A stretch of 64,000 nucleotides of DNA from Pedobacter psychrotolerans (GCF_004340665.1 NZ_SLWO01000004.1:186001-250000); one strand, 5' to 3'; shown: positions 8,012 through 17,254, numbered from the stretch's first letter. Notes: generated by a model from the sequence alone, not told the origin. Translations and numbers: made by a program.

Positions 8012-8517
8012 TGTTGTGGTAATTTTTGGATAAAAAAATAGCGTGACTGAAAATCTTTCGCTATCCAAGGCTTACCACGGCCATAAACACAAAAAGATAC
8101 AGCCACGCCATATTGCGCACTTATATCTCGGATGCATGCTTGCTAAAGGGGTAATTCTGGATAGCACTCCGAAATTTAGTACAAACTCTTATTTAGTGTT
8201 TTTAATATAAAATATTGGTGTTTTTTAAAGTGTAAAACAATATTTCAAAAATATAACAATTCAATTAATCAACAGATTTATTCACAATTTAAACTTTACA
8301 ACTTTACAAAAAATGCAACAACAAAAAAAAGCCTATCTCCATCAGAAACAATCGAGATAATTATTTTGCTATCTAAAAAGATAGATGAACTAATAAATGA
8401 AACTTCACTAAAATTACCTGTGGGTCTTAAAATTTCTGCAATAGCCTCTGATCCTGATAGGCTATATAAATATAGCTCAAAGGGTCAACATATTACATTA
8501 GCCTTTATTGGTTAATC
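8012..8517. other. Gene-poor gap with a possible short decayed ORF
   Basis: About 500 bp without a firm gene. From about 8314 to the TAA at 8513-8515 the plus strand reads a protein-like run (ending KYSSKGQHITLAFIG). An ATG at 8314 is out of phase with it by one base, and the two frames meet at a run of eight A residues. It may be a small frameshifted gene or chance. Nothing else was seen. Confidence 0.25.
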
Positions 8518-8802
8518 TTAATTTAGCTCCAAAAGAATATCTTGAAGAATATCGAAAAGGAGTTGTGGATACCATTGCCTATCGGAGCGGAACAGAAGAA
8601 CATATAATTCGAAATTATCATATGGGGTCAGAAGTTTTAAATTATTTGAAGAAACATCGTTAATTACATTTTCTTTTATTTCTTCAAAGTGTTCTCCGTT
8701 AATTGGGGTTGTGAACAAAGAATGAATATAATATCCATTCCAATTCCTTCCGACCATCGGCTTACAGAACTCATGCAGTATTTCCGCTTGTTCTCTAGTC
8801 AT
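8518..8802 (-). CDS. Small hypothetical protein, 94 aa
   Basis: ATG at 8802, TAA at 8518. The product (start MTREQAEILHEFCKP) is acidic, Leu-rich and soluble, with no signal peptide. It looks like a genuine cytosolic protein by composition. No family was recognised. It is separated by 194 bp from the next upstream gene, so it has its own promoter, which I could not identify. Confidence 0.55.
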   Translation of the reverse strand: MTREQAEILHEFCKPMVGRNWNGYYIHSLFTTPINGEHFEEIKENVINDVSSNNLKLLTPYDNFELYVLLFRSDRQWYPQLLFDILQDILLELN

Positions 8803-8996
8803 AATTTTTAAACGTTAAAAGGTTAAACAATTTTACAATATAAGAAACTACTGATTATGAACAACTTAAAAAACAGTATAAAAATGGTACAGAATTATAT
8901 TTGGGTGTGGGTTGGGTTTGTATATAACTGCCTATATTATTAGCGAAGAAACACCAACTTTTAAGCTACTACCTTTTCCAAAAAAACACAATCGAC

Positions 8997-9206
8997 CTAA
9001 CTCGTGTGGCACGGTTTCGAACAATGCACACATCCATTAATTTGTTTTGAAGGATATTTTCTCTTTGCTTCACTAACTGCTGGTCCACAAGAGTTATAAC
9101 TACCTAAATCATTATAATTTACTGTTGGATAATAAGTGCATCCACTTTCGTGAACCTCATAATCTCCATTAGGTTGTTGGTTCAAATTTAATCTGTAATT
9201 AGCCAT
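8997..9206 (-). CDS. Small cysteine-rich protein, 69 aa
   Basis: Cytosolic 69-residue protein starting MANYRLNLNQQPNGDYEVHE. Five cysteines are present (23, 40, 59, 62, 66), the last three as CVHCSKPC near the C-terminus, which looks like a metal- or redox-active knuckle. No signal peptide. A -7 element (TAGGTTTG on the minus strand, plus-strand positions 9234-9241) lies 27 nt upstream of the ATG. I believe similar small proteins occur in other Bacteroidota, but I know of no assigned function. Confidence 0.65.
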   Translation of the reverse strand: MANYRLNLNQQPNGDYEVHESGCTYYPTVNYNDLGSYNSCGPAVSEAKRKYPSKQINGCVHCSKPCHTS

Positions 9207-9233
9207 ATTATTAATTTTTAAAGTTTAATTATC

Positions 9234-9241
9234 CAAACCTA
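9234..9241 (-). promoter_or_regulatory. -7 element of the cysteine-rich protein gene
   Basis: On the minus strand TAGGTTTG fits TAnnTTTG and would give a leader of about 25 nt before the ATG at 9206. Confidence 0.35.
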
Positions 9242-9375
9242 TTCAATCACTATGATCATTTTGTACGGTTTCCCGTACCCTCCTCAAAAAAAACAATCCA
9301 CCCCTATAAGTTGTAAACCTAAATCCCTATCTTGATTTCAATTAATCAAATATTTACTTCTTAAAACAAAAAACA

Positions 9376-10122
9376 ATGTCTAAAACGTATGAAACCGGCC
9401 ATGCCAAGAATGTGGCCAACTTTGAAACCCTGATTACCTATTTAACCAGTTATGGTGCAGTTTACAACCCAAGTAACACCAAAATTAATCTATCAAGTTT
9501 AAACCAGAAAGCAGAATCTGCCAGGTTTATTACCAAACAAGTAAACGAACTAATAGCCACAAGTAGCAGCGCTATAGCTGCACGAGCAGAAGCTTTCGAA
9601 CCATTAAGCAAGTTAAGTACAAAGATTTTTAACGCATTAAAAGCAAGTAACCTCACTGCTTCAATTATAGATAATGCGGCCACCAACCACCGTAAACTAC
9701 AAGGCAGGCGAGCAACAGCAATATTAACAGAAGAGCAAAAACAACAATTAGCCGCAAGTGGTACACCTGTAAATCAAATTTCTGCGTCTCAACAAAGTTT
9801 CGATAGCAAGTTAGATAGCCTCGATAAGCAAGTTCAGTTACTTAAAACCATTCCGCAATATGCACCAAACGAAACAGAATTAAAGTTTGAAACACTTGTG
9901 GCACTACAAAACGATTTGTTACTTAAAAACCGAGATGTAATTTTTAAAAATGCAGAGTTAAACAACGCCCGCCTCAATCGCGATAAAATATTATACCACC
10001 CAGATCATGGCATGGTTGCCCTTGCGGTAGATGCAAAAAACTATTCTAAATCTATTTTTGGCACTACTACACCACAATACAAGCAAATTTCTGGCATATC
10101 TTTTAGAAATATAAAAATGTAA
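9376..10122 (+). CDS. Hypothetical helical protein, 248 aa
   Basis: A soluble protein, almost certainly all-helical, rich in Ala, Asn, Lys and Leu. It starts MSKTYETGHAKNVANFETLI and has no signal peptide. Residues about 30-210 contain long amphipathic stretches that may form coiled coils. The C-terminal 40 residues (GMVALAVDAKNYSKSIFG) look more globular. No catalytic motif or known domain was recognised. It is followed by a terminator-like hairpin at 10161-10195, so it is probably monocistronic. Confidence 0.7.
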   Translation: MSKTYETGHAKNVANFETLITYLTSYGAVYNPSNTKINLSSLNQKAESARFITKQVNELIATSSSAIAARAEAFEPLSKLSTKIFNALKASNLTASIIDNAATNHRKLQGRRATAILTEEQKQQLAASGTPVNQISASQQSFDSKLDSLDKQVQLLKTIPQYAPNETELKFETLVALQNDLLLKNRDVIFKNAELNNARLNRDKILYHPDHGMVALAVDAKNYSKSIFGTTTPQYKQISGISFRNIKM

Positions 10123-10160
10123 TCCATGAAAACAATCATCCCTATCCCACCAACAATATA

Positions 10161-10195
10161 AAAACAGCAACAGAAAAAAATCGGTTGCTGTTTTT
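10161..10195 (+). terminator. Rho-independent terminator
   Basis: AAAACAGCAAC pairs with GTTGCTGTTTT, followed by more T residues, 38 nt after the stop of the 248-residue protein gene. Confidence 0.75.
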
Positions 10196-10285
10196 ATTTC
10201 ATGCCCATTAAGATTACCTACGCAGCTATCTCGTGAACAATCATACTATAAGTCTGAATTTAATAATTATGAATTGATTCTAACA

Positions 10286-10352
10286 CCCCGGTCTGCGACC
10301 ACCTCTCTGAAAGAGGAGAATGGCGATCGTAATTCTCTCCGATGCATCGGAG
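10286..10352. repeat. GC-rich hairpin element
   Basis: A CTCTCTGAAAGAGGAG stem is followed by the perfect 16-bp palindrome CTCCGATGCATCGGAG at 10337-10352. It lies in the gene-free stretch 10123-10845 and resembles the GC-rich elements at 6711-6745 and 20466-20486. Confidence 0.5.
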
Positions 10353-10478
10353 GCTGCCCAAAGGTTAGGGTGGTTAAAAAAAAGATAAAACGTTCAAATA
10401 GCATTTTAAGGCACACTTTAATCGAACGCTCAGGTTTAAAGATAAGGTAAAACATTCTTTGGCTCCAGGCATAGATAA

Positions 10479-10650
10479 CCTACTGCAAACCTTATGTTGC
10501 CTACTGCGAAGCTTATGTTGCTTACTGCAAAGCTTATGTTGCCTACTGCAAACCTTATGTTGCTTACTGCAAACCTTATGTTGCTTACTGCAAACCTTAT
10601 GTTGCCTACTGCAAACCTTATGTTGCTTACTGCAAACCTTATGTTGCTTA
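10479..10650. repeat. 21-bp minisatellite
   Basis: Seven full units of CTTATGTTGC(C/T)TACTGCAAAC run from 10491 to 10637, with a partial unit on each side. The main variable base is C/T at unit position 11. Because 21 is a multiple of 3, several frames stay open, giving periodic heptapeptides such as QHKVCSK on the minus strand. I regard these frames as by-products of the repeat. Each unit can pair GCAA(A)C with GTTGC of the next. Confidence 0.9.
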
Positions 10651-10764
10651 AGCAAAATTTGCATGATCTGCTAAACTTTTAAAACACCGCCACCCTTTTA
10701 GCATTTAGTCATCCTGTAATGAGCACTTCATCTTGCTAATCCTGCAAATCCCAAAAATCCTGTT

Positions 10765-10800
10765 AAAAAAAAAGGGAAACAAAACTAAGTTCTGCTTCCC
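10765..10800 (-). terminator. Terminator of the ferritin-like pair
   Basis: Read on the minus strand, GGGAAGC pairs with GTTTCCC and a run of nine T residues follows. It lies 45 nt beyond the stop codon at 10846. Confidence 0.75.
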
Positions 10801-10845
10801 TACCTCAACCTAAACATTACCTAATTAATAATGTAAATGCTTTTA

Positions 10846-11706
10846 TTATGCTAATTTTTTACCAGTTCTGATAAATAAGTTCGCTATTTTCTTCACATCA
10901 GAACCTGTTAAGAACTCATCAAAACATTCTGCTGCGTGAGATTGCGTTACCGCAGTACCATTAATACCGGTAATTTGAACGCCAGCCTGAGTGGTATTTT
11001 GTTCTCCTGCGTAAACTGCATCTACTGCTGCAACACCGGTATCATTACCGTTTGCGGTATAAGCAATCCAAGGTTTTAAGCCAGATGCACCTGTTACGTT
11101 TGCAGCAACCATTTGGCGAATATGTGCTGCGTGGCGTGCTTCTACAGAGTGAATCCGTAAAGCAGTGGTTAATACTGGCATACCTTTTAAAATTGGTGCC
11201 TGGCCTTTATAAGCCCTAACGCCTGTATCTTCGAAAGCCAATGCTACTTTTAAAAATGTTTGATAGTTAGTATTAACATCAGCAAAGCCACCACCTGCTG
11301 TAAAGTCGAAATCGGCGAAAACATATCCATCTGCACCAGAAATATTTAAAGCACCTTTTAACAAATCAACGTGTGCACGTTCGTGGTTACGAATAGTAGT
11401 AATGGCTTGTCTTGCTGGTCCATCAGGGATGTATGTAGAATTGGCAAGCGTTAAAGCATTGTTGTAATAGTTATATTCAAGGTATTCTAATGCTAAAGCA
11501 AAATTTAATACATCGGTAACTGAAGATGGATTGGTTTGACCATAAGCTTTTTGAAACAATGAGCCCATAGCTAATGGTAAGGCAGCCATAGAAATTTTCT
11601 TTCCAACGTTGAAAAAATCTTTCATTGCACTGCGTCGCGGACTTAATCTTTCATAGATCTCTCCATCCACTTTTTCAATTTGGTCTAATATATTTAAGAT
11701 ATTCAT
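10846..11706 (-). CDS. Ferritin-like domain protein (Ferritin_2 type)
   Basis: A 286-residue protein of the DUF/Ferritin_2 class. A four-helix bundle with metal-ligand-like residues is visible: FALALEYLEYNYYN, NHERAHVDLLK, AFEDTGVRAYKG and HSVEARHAAHIRQM. These carry the alternating Glu and E-x-x-H pattern of di-iron carriers. Residues 1-60 include a hydrophobic stretch (KISMAALPLAMGSLFQ) and AYGQ, which might act as an export signal, though without a clear twin-arginine motif. It is the second gene of a pair, 19 nt after a paralogue. Biochemical function is not established; iron or oxidative-stress handling is a guess from the fold. Confidence 0.8.
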   Translation of the reverse strand: MNILNILDQIEKVDGEIYERLSPRRSAMKDFFNVGKKISMAALPLAMGSLFQKAYGQTNPSSVTDVLNFALALEYLEYNYYNNALTLANSTYIPDGPARQAITTIRNHERAHVDLLKGALNISGADGYVFADFDFTAGGGFADVNTNYQTFLKVALAFEDTGVRAYKGQAPILKGMPVLTTALRIHSVEARHAAHIRQMVAANVTGASGLKPWIAYTANGNDTGVAAVDAVYAGEQNTTQAGVQITGINGTAVTQSHAAECFDEFLTGSDVKKIANLFIRTGKKLA

Positions 11707-11725
11707 GATTGCTGAGTTTTAAAGA

Positions 11726-12460
11726 TTAAAGGTTAATTACGTTAATTTTGGTTTTGATATATTTACCTGCAGCATTTGCAGCTAACACTTTATCTGGTGT
11801 TAAAGAAGCATCTAATCCGCCGGCAACGTCAGCACCTAGTGCAGTAAGTTCAGTTAAGTTTGCAAAATTTCCGTTAGAAATTATGTCTCTGATATAAGCT
11901 GCATGACGCGCTTCTACAGAAACGATTTTACCTGCCGCTACCAGGTAAGCATCTGTTGTAATACGTACACCCGCGCCATTGTATGCGGCTACACCTAAAT
12001 CTTCAAATGCCATGGCTGCACCTAAAACACCGCTTGCACTTGTAAAATCAATTGATGAGAAATCTACTTCAAGGCTTCCAATTGCTGCTGTACTTAATAC
12101 ATTTTTAAAAAACTCTCTGTGTGCAATTTCATGGAATTGAATATCCTGGAAATAAGCTTTTTGAGCGGTTGTGAATGATGATGGTGGTGCAGATGCCACT
12201 TTAACATAAAATGCAGCTTCTAGTTGTTCTAATGCATAGGCATAATTTAAAACGCCAATTTCATTTTTAAAATCCAAAGTTGCGCCAGTCATTACGTTTT
12301 CTACACCACGGTCTTTTTTACAACCTGCTGCTACTAACGCAATACCCGCCGCACTCGCTCCTGCATACTGAAGAAAAGATCTTCTGCCTAGTGAGCCTTT
12401 AAATAAACTTTCATTTTGAAGTTCACTTTTTGTTTCTAGTTCATTGTTTTTCATAGTCAT
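11726..12460 (-). CDS. Ferritin-like protein with Tat-type lipoprotein signal
   Basis: A 244-residue paralogue of the following gene. The N-terminus contains RRSFLQYAGAS and then ALVAAGC, that is a twin-arginine motif followed by a lipobox, so it is probably folded in the cytosol and lipidated after Tat export. Bundle motifs are YALEQLEAAFYV, FHEIAHREFFK, AFEDLGVAAYNG and VSVEARHAAYIRD. An alternative ATG two codons downstream (12454) is equally possible. Tat export suits a protein that must load its metal in the cytosol. It is the first gene of a two-gene operon. Confidence 0.8.
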   Translation of the reverse strand: MTMKNNELETKSELQNESLFKGSLGRRSFLQYAGASAAGIALVAAGCKKDRGVENVMTGATLDFKNEIGVLNYAYALEQLEAAFYVKVASAPPSSFTTAQKAYFQDIQFHEIAHREFFKNVLSTAAIGSLEVDFSSIDFTSASGVLGAAMAFEDLGVAAYNGAGVRITTDAYLVAAGKIVSVEARHAAYIRDIISNGNFANLTELTALGADVAGGLDASLTPDKVLAANAAGKYIKTKINVINL

Positions 12461-12578
12461 CTATGTTTTAGGTTTTTGAATTCGTTTGATGATACATACG
12501 TGACAATTAATCGGCTGGTTTTTTCTTTTACACTTTTTTTTATTAAGTGATTTTTAATACATTCACCAACCTATAACT

Positions 12579-13364
12579 ATGATTACACTAAAAGCCATTA
12601 TTGTTGATGATGAAGAGTTTGCACGTTCGTCGTTATTTTTCCTTCTGCAGCAGAATTGCCCACTGGTAGAAATCATTGGTATTGCAAAATCTGTAACCGA
12701 GGCAAAGGAAATTTTAGCCCATCATCCCATCAATTTAATTTTTTTGGATATCGCCATGCCCGGCAGTAATGGTTTCGAACTTATTCCTGATGCGCAAAAA
12801 CATCATGCTGCAGTTATCTTTACTACCGCATATGATCAGTATGCCCTTAAGGCGATTAAAGCAAATGCGTTAGATTATCTTCTAAAGCCAATTGATATAG
12901 ATGAATTAAAAACTGCCGTAGATAAAGTTTCCGAACACCTTAAACGCTACCAACACCAGAATGAAAGTGATGAACGCATGGTAAATCTGGCATCAAGCCT
13001 GAGTACGAAATCGGAGATAAAAAAGTTAACCCTACCCTACGGACAAGGCTTTAAAATGATAGATGTAGATGATATTATTTATATTGAGGCCGATAGCAAT
13101 TATTCTGTTGTCCACTTTGCAGATCAGGATAAAATAACCGTTTCAAAAGTATTGAGGGAGTTTGAAGAACTTCTTCCCTCCGATCAGTTTGTACGTGTAC
13201 ATAAATCCAGTATTATTAACCTCAACCACTTAAAAGAATACAATTCAAAAAACGGATTACAGGTTTTCTTGAAAAATGGCGAGAGCATCAATATATCACG
13301 ACGTAGAGCAAGTGATTTTTTTGAGAAAATTAAACTATTTATCAAAGCAGGTAGTGACCATTAA
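12579..13364 (+). CDS. LytTR-family response regulator
   Basis: A 261-residue two-component regulator. The receiver domain (1-120) has the acidic pair Asp10-Asp11, the phosphoacceptor Asp57 in LIFLDIAMPG, and the switch Lys in YLLKPID. The C-terminal LytTR DNA-binding domain (about 150-255) contains YIEADSNYSVVHF and FVRVHKSSIINL. The sensor gene begins 31 nt downstream, so the two form one operon and very likely one signalling pair. The ferritin-like operon is divergent to it, with about 118 bp between, which makes that operon a possible target. Confidence 0.9.
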   Translation: MITLKAIIVDDEEFARSSLFFLLQQNCPLVEIIGIAKSVTEAKEILAHHPINLIFLDIAMPGSNGFELIPDAQKHHAAVIFTTAYDQYALKAIKANALDYLLKPIDIDELKTAVDKVSEHLKRYQHQNESDERMVNLASSLSTKSEIKKLTLPYGQGFKMIDVDDIIYIEADSNYSVVHFADQDKITVSKVLREFEELLPSDQFVRVHKSSIINLNHLKEYNSKNGLQVFLKNGESINISRRRASDFFEKIKLFIKAGSDH

Positions 13365-13395
13365 TTTCGTCTCAACCATATTAAAAACACATCAG

Positions 13396-16359
13396 ATGAT
13401 CAAGAAAATGCAAATTTTTCATCATTACCATTTCATCTGTGCCCTGCTTTTTTTGCTTTTTTTATTGCCGAAGGATCTATTTTCTCAAACAACTTACCTC
13501 CCCCATTACACCTCAAAAAATGGCCTGGCCAGTAATAACTGTTATTACATTTTACAAGATAAAAAAGGCTTTATCTGGATTGCGACCGATAATGGTTTAA
13601 GCCGGTTCGATGGAACCAATTTCCAAAATTTTACCATTGAAGATGGCTTGCCTGACACTCAGATTCTTCAAATGAAAGAAGATAAGAGCGGCCGGATATG
13701 GTTCTTTGCATTAAATGGTCAGCTAAGCTATTTAAAAGATGGTAAGTTTTACAATAAAGACAATGATCAGCTACTCAAAAAACTAAATTTTAACACCGTA
13801 ATTGTCTCATTTCTAATTGATAAATCTGGTAGAATCTGGCTAGGCACTAACTCTAATTTAATTGTTTGCTGGGATGGAAAAACGATCACAAAATATGTTT
13901 CTCCAAATCCAGATGATAAGTTTATAAATGCCTTTATCCATGAAGATGAGCGAGGAAACATTTTTGCATATAGCGATTTAAGCGTTCAAAAATTTAATGG
14001 CAAAACGTTTTCAATAGTTAAATCTGCTGTGCGCCCCATTTCTTATATGACAGCAACCAGCCTGCCCAATCAGTCACTCCTTTACCTGGATCAAAAAGGG
14101 CTGAAAGAATATAAATCAGGAAAAATAAATGACCTCATCCCTATCCCGCAAAATTTAATCAAGAATATGTCGGGCTATTTTTATTACGATCAAACACTAA
14201 AAGAAGTTTGGTTGGCCAATGCAAATGGCACCTTTGCATTAAATAAAAGTGGAAAAACAGTTCAGTATCTTCAAGATATTTCGGTAAACCAGGTAATGAA
14301 AGATAGCAACCAGAATATGTGGTTTGCCACCAGTACCGGAATCTACATGCTGCCAAACATCAATAACAGGCTTTCTATTATTGATGCAGAATCAGGATTG
14401 AGCAGCAATGTAATCAAAAGCATTACTAAAGATGGAAAAAACCGCTTGTGGTTAGGTACTGATGATGCCGTGATTGATATTTTAAATATTCATAATTACC
14501 AGCTCCTTGAAGTGGGTTTAGATGACTTTAAAAAATACAAGACCATTAAACAACTGGCCTACGATCCTAAAAATGAATCCATTTATTTCGCTTCAGATTA
14601 TGGCATGGGCGTGTTTAAAAATATTTATAAAAACACAGATAATGTAAGTTACCTCAAAGAAGCTAACAATTCTATGTTCGTAATTAAACACTTTAGTTTG
14701 AGTGGAAATAATAATCATTTAGCATTAGCTTTATCTTCCGGTGTGGTTTTCTTATCAGATAAAATGAAAAAATTTGAATTCAATTCCCTCAAGTACCGGG
14801 AAAAGGAAGATTTTTTTAAAGACAGGTCTTATCATGTTTTTTATGATAAAAAAGGAAATTTATGGTTTTCCAATATCAATGGCTTATCTGAATTTTCTAA
14901 TGGACGCCTAATTAAACATTATGAAAAGGAAAATCTGTTAACCAAACGCATTAATGACATTCAACAACTGGCTGATGGCACACTGATTTTAGCGACTGAT
15001 GGATATGGCTTAATTTTTTATCGGGATAATAAAATCACCAGACAGATTACCCAGGAAGATGGCTTAACCAATAATGTTTGCACTAAACTTTTTATCAAGA
15101 ATAATGAAATATGGGTGCTCACCAATAAAGGTGTAAATAAAATTACCAACTATCCTAAAACACCAAGCGTAGCCAATTTTGATTATGGGAAAGAGTTGCT
15201 CAGTGATGATATTAACAGCCTGTTTATAGATGATAGTACGGCTTATTTCGCAACCAATAAAGGTTTAATCTTATTTAAGTATAACAATAAAAACATCACC
15301 AAAAACTTACCTAAAGTTTATGTAACGTCCATCGTTAAAGATAACGAGCGTTTACCTGTAAACCAGGGAAATTTCACTTTTGAAACAGGCACCAATACCA
15401 TCTTATTTACTTTTAGTGCTGTAGATTTTACAACGAGTGATATTACTTATCGTTATCGCTTAAATGAAAATGCAGCATGGGTAGAAACACGTACCAGAAG
15501 GCTAGATTTTTCTTCACTTCAATCTGGAGATTATGTTTTTGAAGTATGTGCCAAAAATCAGAATGGAAACTGGGGACCATCAGCAATGATTTCGTTTACC
15601 ATTAAAAAGCACTTCTGGCAAAGTTTGTGGTTTCTTTCTATCCTGATCTTGCTCGTTGCATATATTTTCTACAAAGTGGCCGTTTACATTACCCGCAAGC
15701 AAAAAGATAAAGAACAAGCTCAACTGCTCCTAAAAAATAAAGTGCTGATGTTAGAGCAGCAGGCTTTGCAAGCCATGATGAACCCACATTTTGTGTTCAA
15801 TGTAATGAATTCCATTCAGCATTATATCAATACGCAAAATACAGCATCGGCCAACAAGGTTTTAACAGGTTTTGCACGCTTGATTAGAAAAAACCTGGAA
15901 ATATGTACCAAGAGTTATATTTCATTGGATGAGGAATTGGAATACCTGAATCTTTACTTAAAACTGGAGAAAAACAGATTCGGAGATAAACTTCAATATA
16001 CCATTTCAATTGATGAAGAAATTGATCAGGAAGACACTTTTATTCCTTCTATGCTTCTCCAGCCTTATGTTGAAAATGCCATCTGGCATGGAATTATGCC
16101 AAAAGAAACGCAAGGATTGATTCAGGTTAACATTAAATTATTAGATGCTGATTACCTGAACATCGAAATTATAGATGATGGAATTGGCATTGAAAATTCA
16201 CTAAAAAATAAAAAGGAAGATCACATCAGTAAAGGAATGCAACTCACCAGAGAACGATTAAATCTTTTAAGCCAGATTGAAGCAAAACCTATACATTTAA
16301 AGGTTAGTCAAAATGCTACAAATGGTACAACAGTTTCAATTTCTGTACCGTTAAAATAA
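13396..16359 (+). CDS. Sensor histidine kinase with propeller sensor and LytS-type kinase core
   Basis: A 987-residue membrane sensor. After a signal peptide (near LLFLLFLLPKDLFSQ) comes a large periplasmic region with two-component propeller repeats, such as DKKGFIWIATDNGLSRFDG and KSGRIWLGT. A Y_Y_Y domain follows at about 660-735 (DITYRYRLNENAAW), then one transmembrane helix (about 742-765) and a His_kinase core with MNPHFVFNVMNSIQ, where His798 is the expected phosphoacceptor. The ATPase part includes LLQPYVENAIWHGI and the G-box DDGIGIEN. It lacks the fused AraC domain of hybrid Bacteroides sensors and works through the LytTR regulator upstream. I chose ATG 13396 because it starts the signal peptide; the frame is open further upstream. 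Confidence 0.88.
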   Translation: MIKKMQIFHHYHFICALLFLLFLLPKDLFSQTTYLPHYTSKNGLASNNCYYILQDKKGFIWIATDNGLSRFDGTNFQNFTIEDGLPDTQILQMKEDKSGRIWFFALNGQLSYLKDGKFYNKDNDQLLKKLNFNTVIVSFLIDKSGRIWLGTNSNLIVCWDGKTITKYVSPNPDDKFINAFIHEDERGNIFAYSDLSVQKFNGKTFSIVKSAVRPISYMTATSLPNQSLLYLDQKGLKEYKSGKINDLIPIPQNLIKNMSGYFYYDQTLKEVWLANANGTFALNKSGKTVQYLQDISVNQVMKDSNQNMWFATSTGIYMLPNINNRLSIIDAESGLSSNVIKSITKDGKNRLWLGTDDAVIDILNIHNYQLLEVGLDDFKKYKTIKQLAYDPKNESIYFASDYGMGVFKNIYKNTDNVSYLKEANNSMFVIKHFSLSGNNNHLALALSSGVVFLSDKMKKFEFNSLKYREKEDFFKDRSYHVFYDKKGNLWFSNINGLSEFSNGRLIKHYEKENLLTKRINDIQQLADGTLILATDGYGLIFYRDNKITRQITQEDGLTNNVCTKLFIKNNEIWVLTNKGVNKITNYPKTPSVANFDYGKELLSDDINSLFIDDSTAYFATNKGLILFKYNNKNITKNLPKVYVTSIVKDNERLPVNQGNFTFETGTNTILFTFSAVDFTTSDITYRYRLNENAAWVETRTRRLDFSSLQSGDYVFEVCAKNQNGNWGPSAMISFTIKKHFWQSLWFLSILILLVAYIFYKVAVYITRKQKDKEQAQLLLKNKVLMLEQQALQAMMNPHFVFNVMNSIQHYINTQNTASANKVLTGFARLIRKNLEICTKSYISLDEELEYLNLYLKLEKNRFGDKLQYTISIDEEIDQEDTFIPSMLLQPYVENAIWHGIMPKETQGLIQVNIKLLDADYLNIEIIDDGIGIENSLKNKKEDHISKGMQLTRERLNLLSQIEAKPIHLKVSQNATNGTTVSISVPLK

Positions 16360-16546
16360 ATAAATTACCGTTTACTCAATTTTTAATACCACTCACTAAA
16401 TAGAACTTTCGCAGAACATGGTTTAGCCTTAAACTTGTGTTAGAAATAAACGATAGTGTTTATCAAAGACGTTCTTATAGGATTGATATAGATATTTAAT
16501 AACCTAACCTAAAGCTATATCTTAATTCAGGTTTCATTTGTGTGTT

Positions 16547-16586
16547 AAAAGCGGTCTTGTTTTTTAAAAGCGAGACCGCTTTTTTT
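16547..16586 (+). terminator. Strong rho-independent terminator
   Basis: AGCGGTCT pairs with AGACCGCT and is followed by seven T residues. It ends the sensor-kinase operon, about 190 nt after the stop codon; the stretch between shows no gene. It sits immediately before the scpB promoter. Confidence 0.85.
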
Positions 16587-16600
16587 GTGCCCAAAAATTA

Positions 16601-16608
16601 TATTTTTG
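16601..16608 (+). promoter_or_regulatory. -7 promoter element of scpB
   Basis: TATTTTTG, 3 nt before the ATG at 16612. A leaderless mRNA is likely. Confidence 0.5.
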
Positions 16609-16611
16609 TAT

Positions 16612-17178
16612 ATGCCTCAGCAAGATATCACCAGACACATCGAAGCCCTTATTTTTTCTTCTATTCAAAGCATTAGTGTTGAAGAAATTATACTTGCTTT
16701 AAATGCTGTATTTGAAGAGGAAATTGTAGAAAGCCAGATTTTTGAAAGTTTAGATCTTATCGCAGCGAAATATAGCAAAGATGATTTTGCTATCGAATTG
16801 GTAAATCTCAACAAAGGTTATCAGTTTTTAACCAAGAAAGATTACCACGAAACGGTTAATCAACTTCAGTTGCATCGTTCTAAGAAAAAGCTGAGTCAGG
16901 CTGCTATGGAAACCCTGGCCATTATCGCCTACCGACAGCCGATTACCAAGTTGGAGATTGAGCAAATAAGGGGCGTAAACTCCGATTATTCTGTCCAGCG
17001 ATTGTTGGAAAAAGAACTCATCAGCATTGAAGGTAAAGCCGAAACCCCCGGCCGGCCGATTCTTTATCGTACCAGTCCTTTATTTATGGATTATTTTGGT
17101 TTAAATCATTTAAATCAGCTTCCACAGTTAAAAGATATCACGAAAGAAGAAAATACAATTGGTGAAAACACAGCATAA
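16612..17178 (+). CDS. scpB: Segregation and condensation protein B
   Basis: A 188-residue winged-helix protein that partners ScpA and SMC in chromosome condensation. Diagnostic blocks are QAAMETLAIIAYRQPITKLEIEQIRGVNSD and then VQRLLEKELI, GRPILYRTS and FMDYFGL. The ATG at 16612 directly follows a -7 element; the frame is open upstream to 16585, but those codons overlap the promoter. scpA is not in the window. Confidence 0.93.
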   Translation: MPQQDITRHIEALIFSSIQSISVEEIILALNAVFEEEIVESQIFESLDLIAAKYSKDDFAIELVNLNKGYQFLTKKDYHETVNQLQLHRSKKKLSQAAMETLAIIAYRQPITKLEIEQIRGVNSDYSVQRLLEKELISIEGKAETPGRPILYRTSPLFMDYFGLNHLNQLPQLKDITKEENTIGENTA

Positions 17179-17254
17179 AATAATTTAATTTCTTCGCTTA
17201 CAGATTGTTATTAAAAAAGTTTTTTTAGTATTTTTAAACTATTAAACCAATCTT

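Noticed and set aside
10374..10682. Open frames on both strands across the 21-bp repeat (96, 71 and 62 codons)
   Set aside because: They exist because the unit length is a multiple of three. No promoter, start signal or non-repetitive protein part supports any of them.
2476..10845. Accessory stretch as an integrated element with att sites
   Set aside because: No integrase, transposase or tRNA target was seen, and no direct repeats flank the stretch as a whole.
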